A stretch of DNA of 41,020 bases from Ascidiaceihabitans sp. (GCA_029251465.1 JAQXDI010000015.1:1-41020), one strand, 5' to 3'. Positions 17,704-26,306 are shown, counted from the first letter of the stretch. The notes: a model not told the origin generated them from the letters alone. Made by a program: numbers and translations.

Positions 17704-17904
17704 TTAACGGTCGTAGGGCATAAAGCCCTTGATGATTTTTGCATCTGGCGCTGACAATGCTGTCGTGCCGCGTGCGTTGCGCAAGAATTTATTCGAGCGT
17801 TTGATCATACCGTGCTGTTTGCCAGCCTGGCCTCCGATGACCTTACCGGTCGCAGAGATCTTAAAGCGCTTCTTCGCGCTCGACTTCGTCTTCATCTTAG
17901 GCAT
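17704..17904 (-). CDS. rpmI: 50S ribosomal protein L35
   Basis: This 66-residue basic protein ([22 protein letters not shown], ending in IKGFMPYDR) matches L35 at full length. It is first in the rpmI-rplT operon. GGAGACGGA precedes the start. Confidence 0.98.
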   Translation of the reverse strand: MPKMKTKSSAKKRFKISATGKVIGGQAGKQHGMIKRSNKFLRNARGTTALSAPDAKIIKGFMPYDR

Positions 17905-18069
17905 TTCCGTCTCCTAATCTTGAGTTCGGTAAATGCGCGACTCGGCATGCCATTTCGGCCGGACGCGCGGAACGAATTTGGTCTTTAGGAGGGATCGAGG
18001 CTTGGATCAAGCGAAAACATACCCTTTCGGGCCCACAAAACACCCAAACCTCTGCGTTCTGCCCCTAGA

Positions 18070-18294
18070 TCAAATAAATTGCGCCACAACCCGTACAAAA
18101 ACCTGCGGCAAATCCTCTAATCGGTAGCCACCGGGGTGCGTGCGCACCGCGTAAACAATCAACCCGCCCGCGATCAAAATTGTGACCGCAGAGGCGCGTG
18201 GCGCACGTCTATCCGACAATGCGGACATCATCGACGGGATCGAAAACCCGGCGATGATAATGCCAACAACCATGGCAATATCTGGACTCATCAT
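18070..18294 (-). CDS. Small conserved membrane protein, function unknown
   Basis: From ATG 18294 (or the adjacent ATG 18291, better spaced from GGAG) the product is about 75 residues. It has two predicted membrane segments (IAMVVGIIIAGFSIPSMMS and ASAVTILIAGGLIVYAV) joined by a short basic loop (DRRAPRA). A tail resembling HPGGYRLEDLPQVFVRVVAQFI follows. Similar short proteins occur next to pyk/rpmI in Rhodobacterales, from memory. It lies 63 bases downstream of pyk and may share its transcript. No function can be assigned. Confidence 0.7.
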   Translation of the reverse strand: MMSPDIAMVVGIIIAGFSIPSMMSALSDRRAPRASAVTILIAGGLIVYAVRTHPGGYRLEDLPQVFVRVVAQFI

Positions 18295-18357
18295 AATACT
18301 CCTGCTGTGCACTTTCCGCTTTTAATATCTGCTCGGGAAAGCGCTTATCTGCAGACG

Positions 18358-19803
18358 CTACTCTGGATCGGTGTTGAAAATCAAACGTTCGTCGCATGGC
18401 GCCACACGCAAGATGTTCGTGCTGCCCGGAACGTTGAACGGCACGCCGGCGGTCACAACGATCTGATCGTTCTTGTCGGCGAACCCTTCGGTGCGGGCCG
18501 CTTTGGCCGCCGCAATAACCGCGCCTTTAAACCGGTCCAGATTGTCGGTGATCACACAATTCGTGCCCCACGACAGCGCCAAGCGCCGCGCCGTGCCAAC
18601 CAGCGGCGTCATCGCGATGATCGGCACGCGTGGACGTTCACGCGCCGTCAGCAACGCAGTTGTCCCGCTTTGGGTGAAACAGCAGATCGCTTTGATGTCG
18701 GTGGTTTCCGCGATCTCACGCGCCGCAGCAACGATGCCGTCCGCGACAGAGGCACGGTTGGCGGTGCGGCTGGCCTCGATGATTTGCGTGTAGGTCGGGT
18801 CGGCCTCGACCTTTTGGGCGACGTTGTCCATCGTTTGAACCGCTTGGATCGGATAGTCGCCCGCAGCGCTTTCGGCGCTTAGCATCACCGCGTCCGCGCC
18901 CTCATAGATCGCCGTGGCCACGTCCGACACTTCGGCGCGGGTTGGCATCGGGCTTTCGATCATGGATTCCAGCATTTGCGTCGCCACAATCACTGGTTTC
19001 GCGGCAGCACGACACTTGCGCACCAGACGTTTCTGGATCGGCGGGACGTTCTGCACCGGCAGTTCGACCCCTAGATCGCCACGCGCAACCATGATGCCAT
19101 CGCTGGCCGCCAGAATGTCGTCAAACCGTTCCACCGCGTTGGGTTTTTCGATTTTGCTGAGGATCGCCGCGCGGCCTTTGACCAGCACACGCGCCTCTTC
19201 GACGTCAGCGACACGCTGCACAAACGACAGGGCCAACCAGTCGACGCCCAGCGCGCAGACAAATTCCAGATCCGCCAGATCTTTGGACGACAACGCGGCC
19301 AAAGGCAGCTCGACATCCGGCACGTTCACACCCTTGCGGTTGGAAATCACGCCGCCAATCACCACGGTGCAATCGGCAAAATCGGGGCCACAGGCATCGA
19401 CCTGCAACCGGATTTTACCGTCGTTCACCAACAAAGACGCGCCAACTTCGAGCGCTTGAAAAATCTCGGGGTGCGGCAGGCAAACACGATCCGACGTGCC
19501 CTCTGCTGTGTCCAGATCAAGCCGGAACTTGGCGCCGATATCCAGCATCTCACTGTCACCAGAAAACACACCAACACGCAATTTTGGCCCCTGAAGGTCG
19601 GCGAGAATACCGATCGTGCTGTTCAAATCCGCCTCAACCTTGCGAATAATCGCATGTTTTTCAGCGATTTCAGCGTGTGATCCGTGCGACATGTTCAAAC
19701 GAAACACATCCGCTCCAGCCTCGTGCAAGGACCGGATCATGTTGTAGTCGTCAGAGGCCGGACCCAGCGTCGCCACGATCTTTACATTGCGCAATCGTCT
19801 CAT
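18358..19803 (-). CDS. pyk: Pyruvate kinase
   Basis: ATG 19803 is used because the family begins right after it (MRRLRNVKIVATLGPASDD), with GGGGTGG upstream. The 481-residue protein contains FRLNMSHGSH, ADLQGPKLRVG, the active-site signature ILSKIEKPNAVERFDDIL with the catalytic Lys, MVARGDLGVELP, and ATQMLESMI. A C-terminal domain with CCFTQSGTTALLTARERP follows. It transfers phosphate from phosphoenolpyruvate to ADP, giving pyruvate and ATP at the end of glycolysis. It is divergent from the N-formylglutamate amidohydrolase gene, sharing a 109-base intergenic region. Confidence 0.97.
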   Translation of the reverse strand: MRRLRNVKIVATLGPASDDYNMIRSLHEAGADVFRLNMSHGSHAEIAEKHAIIRKVEADLNSTIGILADLQGPKLRVGVFSGDSEMLDIGAKFRLDLDTAEGTSDRVCLPHPEIFQALEVGASLLVNDGKIRLQVDACGPDFADCTVVIGGVISNRKGVNVPDVELPLAALSSKDLADLEFVCALGVDWLALSFVQRVADVEEARVLVKGRAAILSKIEKPNAVERFDDILAASDGIMVARGDLGVELPVQNVPPIQKRLVRKCRAAAKPVIVATQMLESMIESPMPTRAEVSDVATAIYEGADAVMLSAESAAGDYPIQAVQTMDNVAQKVEADPTYTQIIEASRTANRASVADGIVAAAREIAETTDIKAICCFTQSGTTALLTARERPRVPIIAMTPLVGTARRLALSWGTNCVITDNLDRFKGAVIAAAKAARTEGFADKNDQIVVTAGVPFNVPGSTNILRVAPCDERLIFNTDPE

Positions 19804-19912
19804 AATTCGGTCCACCCCAGCAGTTGTTATCGCTATCATTTGCACGCTTTATCGCGCAATTCACTTTCGGGCGCAACTCGCCTACACCTGCAATCAAACA
19901 GGTAAAGGTTTC

Positions 19913-20650
19913 ATGACACACACTGCTTTTTTCACCCACGGGGTTGATCGATCCGGCAATTGGTTGGTCACCTGCGATCATGCCGCCAACACGGTGCCTG
20001 CGTCTGTGAACGGTGGCTCGCTCGGGTTGGCCGAGGCCGACATGAACCGCCACATCGCCTTTGATCCCGGGGCGGCAGGGGTCACGCGCGCACTGGCCGA
20101 GGCGCTAAACAGCCCTGCGATCCTATCGAATTTTTCACGCCTCGTGATTGATCCGAACCGCGGCATGGACGACCCGACGCTGCTGATGCGCCTGTACGAT
20201 GGCACGATCATTCCCGCCAACCGGCACGCGGATCACGCCGAACGCGATCGCAGGATTGCCGAGTGTTACCGCCCCTATCACGACGCGCTGGCAGGACTGG
20301 CCGCACGCCCCAAGACCGCCATTGTGTCGATCCACAGCTTTACCCCGCAGCTAAAGGGACGCGCCCATCGCCCTTGGGAAATCGGCGTTTTGTACGCCCA
20401 TGACGCCCGCCTCGCGACCCCGCTGATGGATGAACTGCGCCTCACACTGGCCACACCGATCGGCAACAACGAACCCTACGCGGGCCACTTGCCCGGCGAC
20501 GCGGTTGACCAACACGCGCTGCAACACGGTCGCCCCAACGTGCTGATCGAAATCCGCAACGATCTGATCGACACCGACGCAGGACAACAAAAATGGGCGC
20601 GCCTGCTTGCCCCCTTGCTTGAAAATGCACGCCGCAAAGCCGACATTTGA
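19913..20650 (+). CDS. N-formylglutamate amidohydrolase family protein
   Basis: ATG 19913 lies behind GGTAAAGG. The 245-residue product has the family motifs: VTCDHAANTVP (metal-binding Asp-His), DPGAAGVTRALAEAL, VIDPNRGMDDP, AIVSIHSFTPQLKG and HGRPNVLIEIRNDLI. The family hydrolyses N-formyl-L-glutamate or related amides. No histidine-utilisation genes lie nearby, so the true substrate may differ. The DUF1244 gene follows 22 bases later, and both are probably cotranscribed. Confidence 0.88.
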   Translation: MTHTAFFTHGVDRSGNWLVTCDHAANTVPASVNGGSLGLAEADMNRHIAFDPGAAGVTRALAEALNSPAILSNFSRLVIDPNRGMDDPTLLMRLYDGTIIPANRHADHAERDRRIAECYRPYHDALAGLAARPKTAIVSIHSFTPQLKGRAHRPWEIGVLYAHDARLATPLMDELRLTLATPIGNNEPYAGHLPGDAVDQHALQHGRPNVLIEIRNDLIDTDAGQQKWARLLAPLLENARRKADI

Positions 20651-20672
20651 ACGAACCACAGGAGCCCGACAC

Positions 20673-20969
20673 ATGGACAAACAAACCGAAATCGAACTGC
20701 AAGCCGCCGCCTTTCGCCGCCTGCAACAACACCTGATGACAGACCGCACTGACGTGCAAAACATCGACATGATGAACCTGACCGGCTTCTGCCGAAACTG
20801 CCTGTCGCGCTGGTACCAAGAGGCCGCAAACGAGCGCGGGATCGACATGACCAAAGACCAGGGGCGCGAGGCGTTCTACGGCATGACCATGGCCGACTGG
20901 AAGGCGAACTTTCAAACCGATGCCAGCCCGCAACAACAAGCCGCGTTCGAACAAGGCGGCGATCACTAA
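20673..20969 (+). CDS. DUF1244 family protein
   Basis: The 98-residue product from ATG 20673 (AGGAG site) is fully DUF1244: helical N-terminus, TGFCRNCLSRWYQEAA with two conserved cysteines, and KDQGREAFYGMTMADWKANFQ. Small cytosolic protein of unknown role. It often accompanies the N-formylglutamate amidohydrolase gene in alphaproteobacteria, and here the two are 22 bases apart. Confidence 0.9.
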   Translation: MDKQTEIELQAAAFRRLQQHLMTDRTDVQNIDMMNLTGFCRNCLSRWYQEAANERGIDMTKDQGREAFYGMTMADWKANFQTDASPQQQAAFEQGGDH

Positions 20970-21103
20970 AATTAGCAACAATTCATCGCTCTTGGGCGCA
21001 CCGTTCTTGGTTGCGCAACAAAGGGCGGTGGATATTTGACACCAGCACATGACGCCGAGATAGCTGGTTGATAACATCTGTAACAACCACCCAAGGAGTT
21101 CAA

Positions 21104-21505
21104 ATGTTAGCACTTTTAATTATTCCCGTCGCCTTGGGCATCGGCCTGATCATGAGCATCTTTGACGATGACGACGACACAGTGCGCGCACCGGATGAAC
21201 CCGAAACGCCGGACCCCGATCTGGAATTTCTCCAAGAAAACCCGCTGAACGTCGACGCCTTTGAAGGGTCAGACGCCGCCGAACAAATGGTCGGTAACAA
21301 CAATGGCACCGAAATCCTCGGCTTTGGCGGCAATGACCTAATCGAGGCAAACGGCGGCGATGACGCCATCGATGCAGGCACCGGGGATGACACCGTGTTC
21401 GCAGGCGACGGCAATGATTTTGCAGTCGGCGGTGCGGGCGACGACCGTGTATTCTTGGGCGACGGCAATGATCAATACGTCGCAGCAGCCGCAGACGCCG
21501 AATAA
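21104..21505 (+). CDS. RTX-like calcium-binding protein, N-terminal part before an in-frame TAA
   Basis: ATG 21104 has AAGGAG upstream. The 133 codons encode a hydrophobic N-terminal segment (MLALLIIPVALGIGLIMSIF), an acidic linker (DDDDDTVRAPDEPETPDPD), then glycine- and aspartate-rich nonapeptide repeats (GFGGNDLIEANGGDDAID, AGTGDDTVFAGDGND). Translation ends at TAA 21503-21505, right inside the repeats. The next codon is ATG and the same frame continues with more repeats. The likely ancestral codon is CAA, so one C-to-T change would explain the stop. Such proteins bind Ca2+ and are found at the cell surface. Confidence 0.75.
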   Translation: MLALLIIPVALGIGLIMSIFDDDDDTVRAPDEPETPDPDLEFLQENPLNVDAFEGSDAAEQMVGNNNGTEILGFGGNDLIEANGGDDAIDAGTGDDTVFAGDGNDFAVGGAGDDRVFLGDGNDQYVAAAADAE

Positions 21506-21997
21506 ATGGAAGGCGATGATTTTGTCCGCGGCGGCGCTGGCAATGACATGATTCGTGACTACCACGGCAGCAATGTTTTGCGCGGCGACACCGGCAATGA
21601 TTTCCTGTTTGGCGGTGACGACGACCCCTTTGCAGAGCGCGGCACCAACGCTGATCTAGGCAAGGCCGACACGCTGCACGGCGGCTATGGCAACGACATG
21701 TTGAACGGCGATGACGGCGATGTGTTTACCGGTGGTGAAGGCGTGGATAGCTTTGGGGTTGGCGTGTCGCAGGACCGCACCGAGGACGAAGTCACCATCA
21801 CCGATTTCGATCCCGCAACAGAACAACTCATTCTGTATGTCTTCAATCCGGTCGACCCCAACGCGCCCGACTTCGAGATCGAACTACAGGCCGCAGACGA
21901 CGGCGTTGACGTATTTTTGGACGACCGGTTGGTGGCGACCCTGTCCAACCTCGGGGCCGCTGATATCGACGCCATCAACGTCTCTGTTCAGGCGTAA
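21506..21997 (+). CDS. RTX-like calcium-binding protein, C-terminal part after the in-frame TAA
   Basis: The 163 codons continue the same frame, starting with ATG directly after the TAA. They begin in the nonapeptide repeats (VRGGAGNDMIRD, VLRGDTGNDFLFGGDDD, LHGGYGNDMLNGDDGDV). A non-repeat domain follows, with a serralysin-type close: DEVTITDFDPATEQLILYVF, then DDGVDVFLDDRLVATLSNLG. There is no good ribosome-binding site of its own, so it would need read-through or restart at TAAATG. It is part of one ancestral gene, 21104-21997. Confidence 0.7.
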   Translation: MEGDDFVRGGAGNDMIRDYHGSNVLRGDTGNDFLFGGDDDPFAERGTNADLGKADTLHGGYGNDMLNGDDGDVFTGGEGVDSFGVGVSQDRTEDEVTITDFDPATEQLILYVFNPVDPNAPDFEIELQAADDGVDVFLDDRLVATLSNLGAADIDAINVSVQA

Positions 21998-22022
21998 ATC
22001 AGCGCAAATGCAGAACTGGTAA

Positions 22023-22040
22023 GGCGGGTCTTGACCCGCC
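22023..22040. terminator. Perfect hairpin between convergent RTX and dat genes
   Basis: GGCGGGTC (22023-22030) and GACCCGCC (22033-22040) form a perfect 8-bp stem with a 2-base centre. It has no T tract in either direction but lies between two convergent gene ends, 11 and 26 bases from the stops. Confidence 0.5.
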
Positions 22041-22050
22041 CGACCCTACC

Positions 22051-22911
22051 TTAAATCGCGACCTTGCGGCTCTCGTCCAGATAGATCTCGCGCAAGCGCT
22101 TGGACACACGACCCGGCATACCGTCACCGATTTTCGCGCCGTCAATTTCAACGACACCATTCACAAACATCGTGGCCGAAGTGATAAACGCCTCGTCCGC
22201 GCCCATTGCTTCTTCAATCGTGAAATTGCGCTCTTCGACTTCCATTTGGGCTTCTTTCGCAAACCGCAAAACGGCGGCGCGTGTGATGCCGTGCAAGATG
22301 TCGTTGGACAGCCCGCGCGTGATGATTTTGTTGCCTTTGACGATGTAGGCGTTGTTCGACGTGCCCTCGGTGACATGCCCGTCCGCGACCATCCACGCGT
22401 CATCACAACCCGCTGCCTTGGCCATCATTTTGCCCATGGACGGGTACAGCAACTGAACCGTTTTGATGTCGCGGCGGCCCCAACGTTCATCCGCGATCGA
22501 AATCACTTTGATCCCGTTTTGCGAGGCAGGGTTGTCCATGACATTCGGCTTGGACTGGGTGAACAAAACAACCGTGCACGGCGTGGTTTCAGGGTCAGGA
22601 AAGGCAAAGTCGCGATCCGCAGGCGCGCCGCGCGTGATCTGCAAATAGACACCGCCATTCACAACGTCATTGCGCGAAACCAATTCACGGTGCACCGCCA
22701 ACAAATCATCTTTGGAGATCGGGTTCGCCATCCCCAGCTCGGACAACGACCGATCCAAACGCACAGCGTGCCCGTCAAAATCCACCAACTTGCTATCCAG
22801 AACTGACGTCACTTCGTAGACGCCATCCGCCATCAAAAACCCGCGATCAAAGATCGAAACCTTGGCTTCGTTTTCGGCCACATATTCGCCGTTCAAATAT
22901 ACAGTGCGCAT
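22051..22911 (-). CDS. dat: D-amino-acid aminotransferase
   Basis: ATG 22911 (GGGGATA upstream) starts MRTVYLNGEYVAENEAKVSIFDRGFLMADGVYEV, a fold-type IV PLP aminotransferase. The PLP-binding lysine is in RDIKTVQLLYPSMGK; the cofactor-binding loop HVTEGTSNNAYIV and the ITRAAVL helix are present. 286 residues is the normal length for D-alanine aminotransferase. It moves amino groups between D-amino acids and 2-oxo acids. The start is 5 bases after dgcA on the same transcript, so it likely converts D-alanine or D-aspartate and D-glutamate with the DgcN/DgcA route. Confidence 0.88.
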   Translation of the reverse strand: MRTVYLNGEYVAENEAKVSIFDRGFLMADGVYEVTSVLDSKLVDFDGHAVRLDRSLSELGMANPISKDDLLAVHRELVSRNDVVNGGVYLQITRGAPADRDFAFPDPETTPCTVVLFTQSKPNVMDNPASQNGIKVISIADERWGRRDIKTVQLLYPSMGKMMAKAAGCDDAWMVADGHVTEGTSNNAYIVKGNKIITRGLSNDILHGITRAAVLRFAKEAQMEVEERNFTIEEAMGADEAFITSATMFVNGVVEIDGAKIGDGMPGRVSKRLREIYLDESRKVAI

Positions 22912-22916
22912 TTTAT

Positions 22917-23882
22917 TTATCCCCAAAGTGCGGACACAGGCGGGTGCACCCCGTCCGCGTCAAATGTCAAAGGCTGGTCGCGGTCTTCGGCCAATAGCAG
23001 CGGGCCGTCAAGGTCAACAATGCCAACGCCCTGCGCCACCAACGTCGCAGGGGCCATCGCCAGCGACGATCCAACCATGCAACCGACCATCACATCATAG
23101 CCTTGGGCAATCGCGGCAGTGCGCAACGCCAAGGCTTCGGTCAATCCGCCAGTCTTATCCAGCTTGATGTTGATGACGTCGTATTTGCCTTTCAGATCGG
23201 CAAGGCTGTCGCGATCATGACAGGATTCATCCGCACACACAGGCACCGGACGCTGCATCCCCAACAGCGCGTGATCCTCACCCGCAGGCAACGGTTGCTC
23301 GACCAACTCAACACCCAGACCCACCAAATGCGGGGCCAGATCGGCGTAAACTTCAGCCGTCCATCCTTCATTCGCATCCACGATGATCTTGGATTTCGGC
23401 GCACCCGCACGCACCGCCTCTAAGCGGGGCATATCGTCAGGCGTGCCGAGTTTAATCTTCAACAACGGGCGAAACGCATGCTCCATCGCCTGCGCTTTCA
23501 TCGCCTTAGGCGTGTCCAACGACAGCGTATAGGCCGTGATCTCAGGACCAGGTGCGCTCAGCCCAGCCAACTGCCAAACCCGCTTGCCCGACCGCTTAGC
23601 CTCCAGATCCCACAACGCACAATCAACGGCGTTACGTGCAGCGCCCGCAGGCAGCAAATCATACAGTGCCTCGCGGGTCACATCATTCGGCAACTCTTTG
23701 ATCTGATCGGTGACGCTCTCCAGGCTCTCGCCATAACGGGCATACGGCACGCATTCGCCCCAGCCCTTGTTCACACCATCATCCAGATGCACCGTCAGCA
23801 CTTTGGCCTCGGTGCGCGAACCACGCGCGATGGTAAACACCTGCGCCAACTTAAACACGTCGTGCGTCACATCAATGCGCAT
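22917..23882 (-). CDS. dgcA: Dipeptide/N-acyl-amino-acid epimerase DgcA (enolase superfamily)
   Basis: This is a 321-residue enolase-superfamily protein of the L-Ala-D/L-Glu epimerase group. The N-terminal cap has GWGECVPYARYGES. The barrel has the KIKLGTPDD catalytic lysine, metal ligands in VDANEGWT, VEQPLP and CADESCHD, the second catalytic lysine in VINIKLDKTGGL, and GCMVGSSLAMA. In marine bacteria DgcA epimerises N-acetyl-D-glutamate to the L form after DgcN acetylates D-glutamate. Here it stands between dgcN and dat. AGGAGCG precedes its ATG. Classic dipeptide epimerase activity is the alternative. Confidence 0.88.
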   Translation of the reverse strand: MRIDVTHDVFKLAQVFTIARGSRTEAKVLTVHLDDGVNKGWGECVPYARYGESLESVTDQIKELPNDVTREALYDLLPAGAARNAVDCALWDLEAKRSGKRVWQLAGLSAPGPEITAYTLSLDTPKAMKAQAMEHAFRPLLKIKLGTPDDMPRLEAVRAGAPKSKIIVDANEGWTAEVYADLAPHLVGLGVELVEQPLPAGEDHALLGMQRPVPVCADESCHDRDSLADLKGKYDVINIKLDKTGGLTEALALRTAAIAQGYDVMVGCMVGSSLAMAPATLVAQGVGIVDLDGPLLLAEDRDQPLTFDADGVHPPVSALWG

Positions 23883-23951
23883 GCCATCGCTCCTGTCTTG
23901 ATCAAAAATACTCCCCCCGGAGGGTCCGGAGAGAGCAAAAACCGCAAGCGT

Positions 23952-24953
23952 CTACAACGCAGCAATAGCATCCGCCAAACGCTCGGCACCATGGCGGAAC
24001 GGATCAACAGCAGGCATGCCCATTTCGGCTTCGACACCGGCCAGATACGCCACCGCTTCGTCCTCGGACATGTGCTGCGTGTTGACCGAAATACCGACAA
24101 CCTGACAAGCAGGGTTGCCAACACGGGCCAACGGCAACGCCAGATCAGAAATCTGCTGCATCGTTGGAACGCTATAATCCGGCAAACCACGCATGTGCTT
24201 GCGCGTCGGCTCGTGGCACAGGATCAACGCATCCGGCTGACCACCATGGACCAGCGCCAAGGTCACACCCGAATAGGACACGTGCATCAGACTGCCCTGC
24301 CCCTCGATGATGTCCCAGTGATCGTCGTCATTAGCAGGCGTCAAATATTCAATCGATCCCGCCATGAAATCCGCAACAACCGCGTCCAATGGCACACCGT
24401 CACCGGTGATCAAAATACCGGTTTGACCCGTCGCGCGGAACGTCGATTTCATGCCTTTGGCGCGCATCGCTTCGTCCAACGCCAACGCTGTGTACATTTT
24501 ACCCACAGAGCAATCGGTGCCCACTGCCAAAACGCGTTTGCCGCTACGCTTAACGCCAGTTGCAATCGGGTATTCGACCGACGGCACGCGCACGTCGTGC
24601 AACTCGCAGCCCTTTTCGGCGGCCAACGCGACCAAGTCTTCTTCGTCACGCAACAAGTTGTGCAGGCCGGACGCCAAATCGTAACCCATGTTCAGCGCGT
24701 CCATCAAAACGGCTTTCCACGCATCAGAAATGTAACCGCCACGGTTTGCCACGCCCAACACAAGCGTCTTTGCACCTTTGGACTTCGCTTCGGCCAAGGT
24801 CATGTCGCCCAAGCCTACGTCCGCTTTGCAGCCGTCCATGCGGAATTGGCCAACCGCGTTATCTGGGCGCCAGTCTTTGATGCCTTGCGCAACTTTGGCC
24901 GACAATTGGTCAGGCACGTCGCCCAAGAACAGGAGGTAAGGTGTTTTAATCAT
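23952..24953 (-). CDS. dgcN: D-glutamate N-acetyltransferase DgcN (DUF1611)
   Basis: ATG 24953 starts MIKTPYLLFLGDVPDQLSAK, the usual DUF1611 opening, 333 residues. An N-terminal Rossmann-like domain is followed by a P-loop-type domain: VLAVGTDCSVGKMYTALALDEAM, ATGQTGILITGDGVPLDAVV, IIEGQGSLMHVSYSG, and a tail CQVVGISVNTQHMSEDEA. In the described DgcN-DgcA pathway this enzyme acetylates D-glutamate. It heads the dgcN-dgcA-dat operon. The 290-base region upstream, shared with mcl1, holds a small inverted repeat. Confidence 0.87.
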   Translation of the reverse strand: MIKTPYLLFLGDVPDQLSAKVAQGIKDWRPDNAVGQFRMDGCKADVGLGDMTLAEAKSKGAKTLVLGVANRGGYISDAWKAVLMDALNMGYDLASGLHNLLRDEEDLVALAAEKGCELHDVRVPSVEYPIATGVKRSGKRVLAVGTDCSVGKMYTALALDEAMRAKGMKSTFRATGQTGILITGDGVPLDAVVADFMAGSIEYLTPANDDDHWDIIEGQGSLMHVSYSGVTLALVHGGQPDALILCHEPTRKHMRGLPDYSVPTMQQISDLALPLARVGNPACQVVGISVNTQHMSEDEAVAYLAGVEAEMGMPAVDPFRHGAERLADAIAAL

Positions 24954-25058
24954 AGCTGAGGTCCCCAAATGCAATGTTACCGACAATTTCCGCGATTCTG
25001 CGCGCAAATCCATCGCTATCCGCGTGCCTGATCTAGATTTTGAACAAGAAACGAGCGC

Positions 25059-25081
25059 TAATTCGTAAATCTTGCGAATTA
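25059..25081. promoter_or_regulatory. Inverted repeat in the dgcN-mcl1 intergenic region
   Basis: TAATTCG (25059-25065) and CGAATTA (25075-25081) are perfect 7-bp arms around 9 bases. It is the only clear symmetry seen in the 290-base divergent region 24954-25243, so it is an operator candidate. Confidence 0.35.
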
Positions 25082-25243
25082 TCGTGCGCCCACACCGCAG
25101 CCTGCCGACTCAGCTCAGCGTCAAAGCGGAATGCTGCACCTGCAAAATACGCCTTGCACGCCACCGCGCAATTAAATATCTGCTGACCTCAGAAATCTCG
25201 CAACTTTATTGCGCCCACACATGCCCCTTCGAAAGGTCACCTC

Positions 25244-26203
25244 ATGAGCTTCCGCCTCCAGCCAACGCCTCCTGCCCGTCCCAACCGCTGCCAGCTGTTC
25301 GGGCCAGGCTCCAACACCAAGCTGTTCGCGAAAATGGCGGCGTCGGCGGCGGATGTGATCAACCTCGACCTCGAAGATTCCGTGGCCCCCTCCGACAAAG
25401 ACACCGCGCGTCAAAACGTGATCGAGGCCATCAACACCATCGATTGGGGCACCAAAACGCTGTCCGTGCGGATCAACAGCTTGGACACCCCCTACTGGTA
25501 CCGTGACGTGGTGGATTTGCTAGAAAACGCCGGTGACCGTCTTGACATGATCATGATCCCCAAGGTCGGTTGCGCCGCCGATGTCTACGCCGTCGACGCG
25601 CTGGTCACGGCGGTCGAACGCGCAAAGGGGCGCACCAAGCCCATCGCGCTTGAGGTCATCATCGAATCCGCCGCTGGCATCGCCCACGTCGAAGAAATCG
25701 CCGCCTCCTCGCCCCGCCTCCAAGCGATGTCACTCGGGGCCGCAGATTTCGCTGCCTCCATGGGCATGCAAACCACAGGCATCGGTGGGACACAGGAAAA
25801 CTACTACATGCTGCACGAGGGTCAGAAATACTGGTCCGACCCGTGGCACTTGGCGCAAACTGCCATCGTTGCCGCCTGTCGCACGCATGGTATTATGCCC
25901 GTCGACGGCCCGTTTGGAGATTTCTCTGATGACGATGGCTGCCGCGCCCAAGCCCGCCGCTCCGCAACCCTCGGCATGGTCGGCAAATGGGCAATCCACC
26001 CCAAGCAAATCGCGATCTCAAACGAGGTCTTCACCCCGTCAGACGAGGCCGTTTCTGAGGCCCACGAAATCCTTGCGGCCATGGAAACCGCCAAGGCAAA
26101 CGGCGAAGGTGCCACCGTCTACAAAGGCCGCCTTGTCGACATCGCATCGATCAAACAGGCCGAAGTCATCGTGCGCCAATCTGAAATGATCGCAGCATCC
26201 TAA
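25244..26203 (+). CDS. mcl1: L-malyl-CoA/beta-methylmalyl-CoA lyase
   Basis: The 319-residue protein begins MSFRLQPTPPARPNRCQLFGPGS and carries NLDLEDSVAP, SVRINSLDTPYWYRDVVDLL, IMIPKVGCAADVYAVDALVT, EVIIESAAGIAHVEEIAASS, MSLGAADFAASMGMQTTG and GMVGKWAIHPKQIAI. It belongs to the HpcH/HpaI (CitE-like) family and by eye closely follows Rhodobacter Mcl1, including the metal-binding Glu and Asp. It splits beta-methylmalyl-CoA to propionyl-CoA and glyoxylate, and malyl-CoA to acetyl-CoA and glyoxylate, in the ethylmalonyl-CoA pathway. The start is well defined behind CGAAAGG. Confidence 0.95.
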   Translation: MSFRLQPTPPARPNRCQLFGPGSNTKLFAKMAASAADVINLDLEDSVAPSDKDTARQNVIEAINTIDWGTKTLSVRINSLDTPYWYRDVVDLLENAGDRLDMIMIPKVGCAADVYAVDALVTAVERAKGRTKPIALEVIIESAAGIAHVEEIAASSPRLQAMSLGAADFAASMGMQTTGIGGTQENYYMLHEGQKYWSDPWHLAQTAIVAACRTHGIMPVDGPFGDFSDDDGCRAQARRSATLGMVGKWAIHPKQIAISNEVFTPSDEAVSEAHEILAAMETAKANGEGATVYKGRLVDIASIKQAEVIVRQSEMIAAS

Positions 26204-26274
26204 ACCGGCGTAAAAGGCGGTTAATCGCCACCTGACGCCAAGTTGATTTGATAAAACCAAGCCACCACGCTTGA

Positions 26275-26306
26275 ATGAGGCCTCCCTAACATTTGCGAGG
26301 CCTCAT
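26275..26306 (+). promoter_or_regulatory. Perfect hairpin hiding the ribosome-binding site and start of the DUF302 gene
   Basis: ATGAGGCCTC (26275-26284) and GAGGCCTCAT (26297-26306) form a perfect 10-bp stem with a 12-base loop. The right arm contains the GAGG ribosome-binding site (26297-26300) and the first two bases of the start codon (ATG 26305-26307). Folded, it would block translation of the gene. Confidence 0.6.

Noticed and set aside
23478..24959. Open frame of nearly 500 codons opposite dgcA and dgcN
   Set aside because: It is antisense to two clear genes, rich in Arg/His/Gln as expected of a GC-biased shadow frame, and has no signal or motif.
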